Assembly (NCBI RefSeq): GCF_000835495.1
Contig: NW_015622546.1
Span: 2,544,883 to 2,608,882, forward strand
Reading direction: 5' to 3'
Length of the DNA: 64,000 nt
Source: Cladophialophora immunda
Lineage: Eukaryota; Ascomycota; Eurotiomycetes; Chaetothyriales; Herpotrichiellaceae
The notes below the pieces were generated by a model. It had not been told where the DNA came from, made no database searches, and saw only the letters and a list, made by a program, of their open reading frames with translations. Of this stretch, positions 61,720 through 64,000 are shown one piece after another; within the stretch, counting starts at the first letter, position 1, and every line of letters begins with the position of its first letter. A program made the position numbers and the translations under genes.

Positions 61720-62523
61720 GTCTAGTAGTTCATGAGTGTCGTATGGTCGAGTCCCTGAAGGTCTTGGGCGATATATAATCATTCTTTCGCAGACATGTGA
61801 GGCACGAGAACGGCGACGGCGATCTCTAGGGGGCCCTTTGCGGTGATGTCCGTTGTCACCAGATATCTACAGTATCTCATCTCTCATTCTTGTGTGCGGT
61901 GGATGGCTAGGCATGATAGGAGTTTATCAATCTTGATGCATTGCTGACCTCTCCAAAAAGATGTGCCTCACTGTCGCAAGTGCAGTTAATCGCCTAGCTT
62001 CTTACCTGTACAACAGGGGCATCCGCGGCAACCGTGGTACCTGAGAAAGGTAGAGGAAGGTCTGCCAAACACTGAGCCTTGAGAGCTTCACACAGTAATT
62101 GTTTCCATTTCAGGCCAGCTTGGATATATACTTGCCCTTTTCATCGACGCCCGGATAAGGGGTGAGTTCTGGCCGGCATTCTATACGACGATCTCGTTTT
62201 GAAAGCAGATCGAGGTGGGAAATCGCCGGCAAACCACGCTATTGCCGTGTAGAATCTGGGGAATCCGAAGCAGAGGGGGGTAGGAGTAAGCTTCGCTTAT
62301 GTATTTCCTCGACACGCAAGATTCCCCATTCTTGTTTTCTGGGCAGCAACCGCCCGGTCCGTCGTGAGCGAAGAGGTTGCCTATCTTCGCAGATATTCCT
62401 CACGGCATAAAAGACCAGTCAGCTGTGCTTGTTTGCTGCAACAAAGAAACCCTTCGTAACAGAGGCCAAACGGGGCCTTCCGGCTGGTCGAAGGGAGGTA
62501 CTGGCACAGCAACAGCCAACGAC
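61720..62523. other. 0.8-kb intergenic region
   Basis: 3' flank of the DUF1688 gene and 5' flank of the alpha/beta hydrolase on the same strand. No gene seen. Confidence 0.4.
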
Positions 62524-63845
62524 ATGTCTTCACCAGCCATCCTTCCCGACGGCCCATACTGTCGAAACTACTTCTTCGTTGGCGGCGAGTACGTGGCGGA
62601 TGACTCCAAATTCGGCGGATGCATCATGAAAGGCCAAACGTACGTCGAACACCTGGTCCCAATCCATGGAGTGCGACGTCGGTTCCCCCTGATCTTCGTC
62701 CACGGAGGAGGCCAAAGTGGACTGGTGAGTGGTGATTTCACACGAACACCCCCCCCCCCCCCAAAACGAGTTTTCTCAATAGAAGTGGCTAATTTCTAGG
62801 GGGGGCGCGCACACACAGAACTGGCTGCACACGCCGGACGACCGTCCGGGATGGGCGTCGTATTTCCTGGACCAGGGGTTTGCCGTCTACATCATGGACA
62901 CGCCGTCCAGGGGCAGGTCCGCTCCCGATTTCCGGGAGCATCACACGACGTACTCGACCGGGTTTGTCGAGCAGTGGTTTACCTCGCCGTCGCCTTCGTC
63001 GCAGTGGCCCCAGGCGGCGTTGCACACCCAATGGCCCGGTGTAAGTGGAAGCGTCCCTCAACCAGATCCAAGCTTTAGTTTAGTAGCTGCGTCGGTTTTC
63101 CGCTGTCTCGTGTCGAGGAAGCAAGACAATATAACGACTACTTGTTCCTACACCGCTTGACTAACGCCGTTACCAGACCGGGCGTCGGGGTGACCCGATC
63201 TTTGATGCCTTCTATTCCACCACGTACCCCAGCGTCACCGATCTATGCGCATATCAGGAAGCCCAGAAACAGGCGATCGTGGCACTCCTCAGGCGAATTG
63301 GAAGTCCCAGCATCCTGGTGACACACTCTCAAGGCGCCCCGGGAGGCTGGCTCGCCGCCGATGCATGCCAGCAACTTGTGAGCGCCATCGTCGCCGTGGA
63401 GCCCAACGGTCCTCCGTTCGCCGGCACGCATCCCCATAACGGCGAGCCGGCGAGGAAGTGGGGACTGGCAGACGTCCCCATCGAATACTCGCCTCCAGTC
63501 ACGGCCGTCTCGGAGTTGGATTTGGTCACGATTCCCTCCTCAGAGCCGGGCAGAGACCCCACGGTGCTCCAGAGCGAAGGGGACGGACGCGTCATCCGCA
63601 AACTGAAGAATCTCCAGCAGATCCCCGTCCTGGTCGAGGTCGGCGAGGCCAGCTACCACGCCCCGTACGACCACGCCACGGTGGCCTATCTCCGCCAGGC
63701 TGGGGTCCCCTGCGACTTCATCAGGCTGGAGGAGTTGGGCATCAAAGGCAACGGACACATGCAGATGCTGGAGCTCAATAACCTGGAAATTGCCAAGGTG
63801 CTGGACAACTGGATTCAGGCTAAGGTGGAGAGTAGTAATTCATGA
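62524..63845 (+). CDS. alpha/beta-fold hydrolase (esterase-like)
   Basis: Exons 62524-62724, 62819-63040 and 63177-63845 give 363 aa, in frame. The oxyanion-hole motif is LIFVHGGGQSG at about residues 57-67. A strand-helix GFAVYIMDTPSRGRS carries the usual D-x-x-G-x-G-x-S feature of lipase/esterase-like members. The nucleophile elbow is ILVTHSQGAPGGW (Ser in H-S-Q-G). The acid is probably in VLVEVGEASYH or nearby, and the catalytic His in IKGNGHMQMLE. The first intron (62725-62818) contains a 14-base poly-C run and a 7-base poly-G run. No signal peptide, so it is probably cytosolic. Substrate unknown; it resembles fungal esterases of the tannase-unrelated 'alpha/beta hydrolase' group. Confidence 0.88.
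62749..62762. repeat. poly-C run inside an intron
   Basis: Fourteen consecutive C, followed 36 bp later by seven G (62799-62805), both within intron 1 of the alpha/beta hydrolase gene. Confidence 0.95.
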
Positions 63846-64000
63846 TGCTTTCCCAAGCTTCAACTTGGGGAAGAAGGTCCTCTATTGGCTTCATCTAGAC
63901 AGAGGTGGCATGTTTCGTCATGATGGGGGCAAAGAGTGGGAAAGATAGATATACGCTGGAGAAGACGATCGATGAAGAGCTAGAACCTCAACTTTCGACT

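Noticed and set aside
1..64000. Transposons, viral remnants and repeat-induced mutation
   Set aside because: No reverse transcriptase, transposase, integrase, terminal repeats or long C-to-T-decayed tracts were seen on either strand.

Overview
The window reads as nuclear chromosomal DNA of a filamentous ascomycete (Pezizomycotina). Genes lie on both strands and are separated by intergenic stretches of a few hundred bases to 2 kb. Many coding regions are cut by short GT-AG introns, mostly 45-80 bp. The protein families are fungal: KAR5 karyogamy protein, Zds, fungal-type transcription factor, DUF1688/URC4, 2EXR, and WW-rich ankyrin-like repeat proteins. I see no transposase, reverse transcriptase, rRNA, convincing tRNA or CRISPR. 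Splice sites were assigned by eye from junction sequence plus reading-frame arithmetic, so exon ends are models. For every multi-exon gene listed except the edge gene, the exon lengths sum to a multiple of three.

Layout. 1-16.7 kb is the more accessory part: an edge-truncated, frameshifted 2EXR protein, an MFS sugar transporter, a class II O-methyltransferase, a cysteine-rich GPI-type surface protein, an extended SDR reductase, a glutathione-S-transferase-like protein, a hexapeptide-repeat acetyltransferase, an isoprenylcysteine methyltransferase and the RNase P/MRP subunit Pop3. At 17.5-25.1 kb lies an intronless giant ubiquitin hydrolase. 26-37 kb holds an F-box/repeat protein, a SIRT5-type sirtuin, a polytopic membrane protein, a secreted protein with duplicated cysteine modules, and a two-TM protein. 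38-54 kb is largely housekeeping or cell-biological: KAR5, a transcription-factor-like protein, a small acylated protein, TFIIE alpha, the SNARE SFT1, a Zds protein and an Age2-type ArfGAP. 55-64 kb is metabolic: PRPP synthetase, a HAD hydrolase, a Gal80-like oxidoreductase, a DUF1688/URC4 protein and an alpha/beta hydrolase.

The most striking observation is in the PRPP synthetase gene (55370-56744, minus). The conserved VDNLYAE segment is encoded only if two consecutive ordinary-sized introns (55 and 53 bp) flank an exon of one nucleotide (position 56074). With that nucleotide the whole 1,035-nt coding sequence stays in frame; without it the frame breaks. Other structural oddities are a GC-AG intron in KAR5, a two-codon first coding exon in the Zds gene, a homopolymer frameshift in the left-edge gene, a perfectly repeated 18-residue cysteine module in a secreted protein, and a dispersed 13-bp motif array between the TFIIE alpha and SFT1 genes.

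Functional links are limited. The methyltransferase, SDR, GST, acetyltransferase and transporter could be tailoring functions, but no backbone synthase is visible. DUF1688/URC4 belongs to fungal uracil catabolism and lies 3.5 kb from PRPP synthetase, which supplies a pyrimidine-salvage substrate; this is suggestive only.
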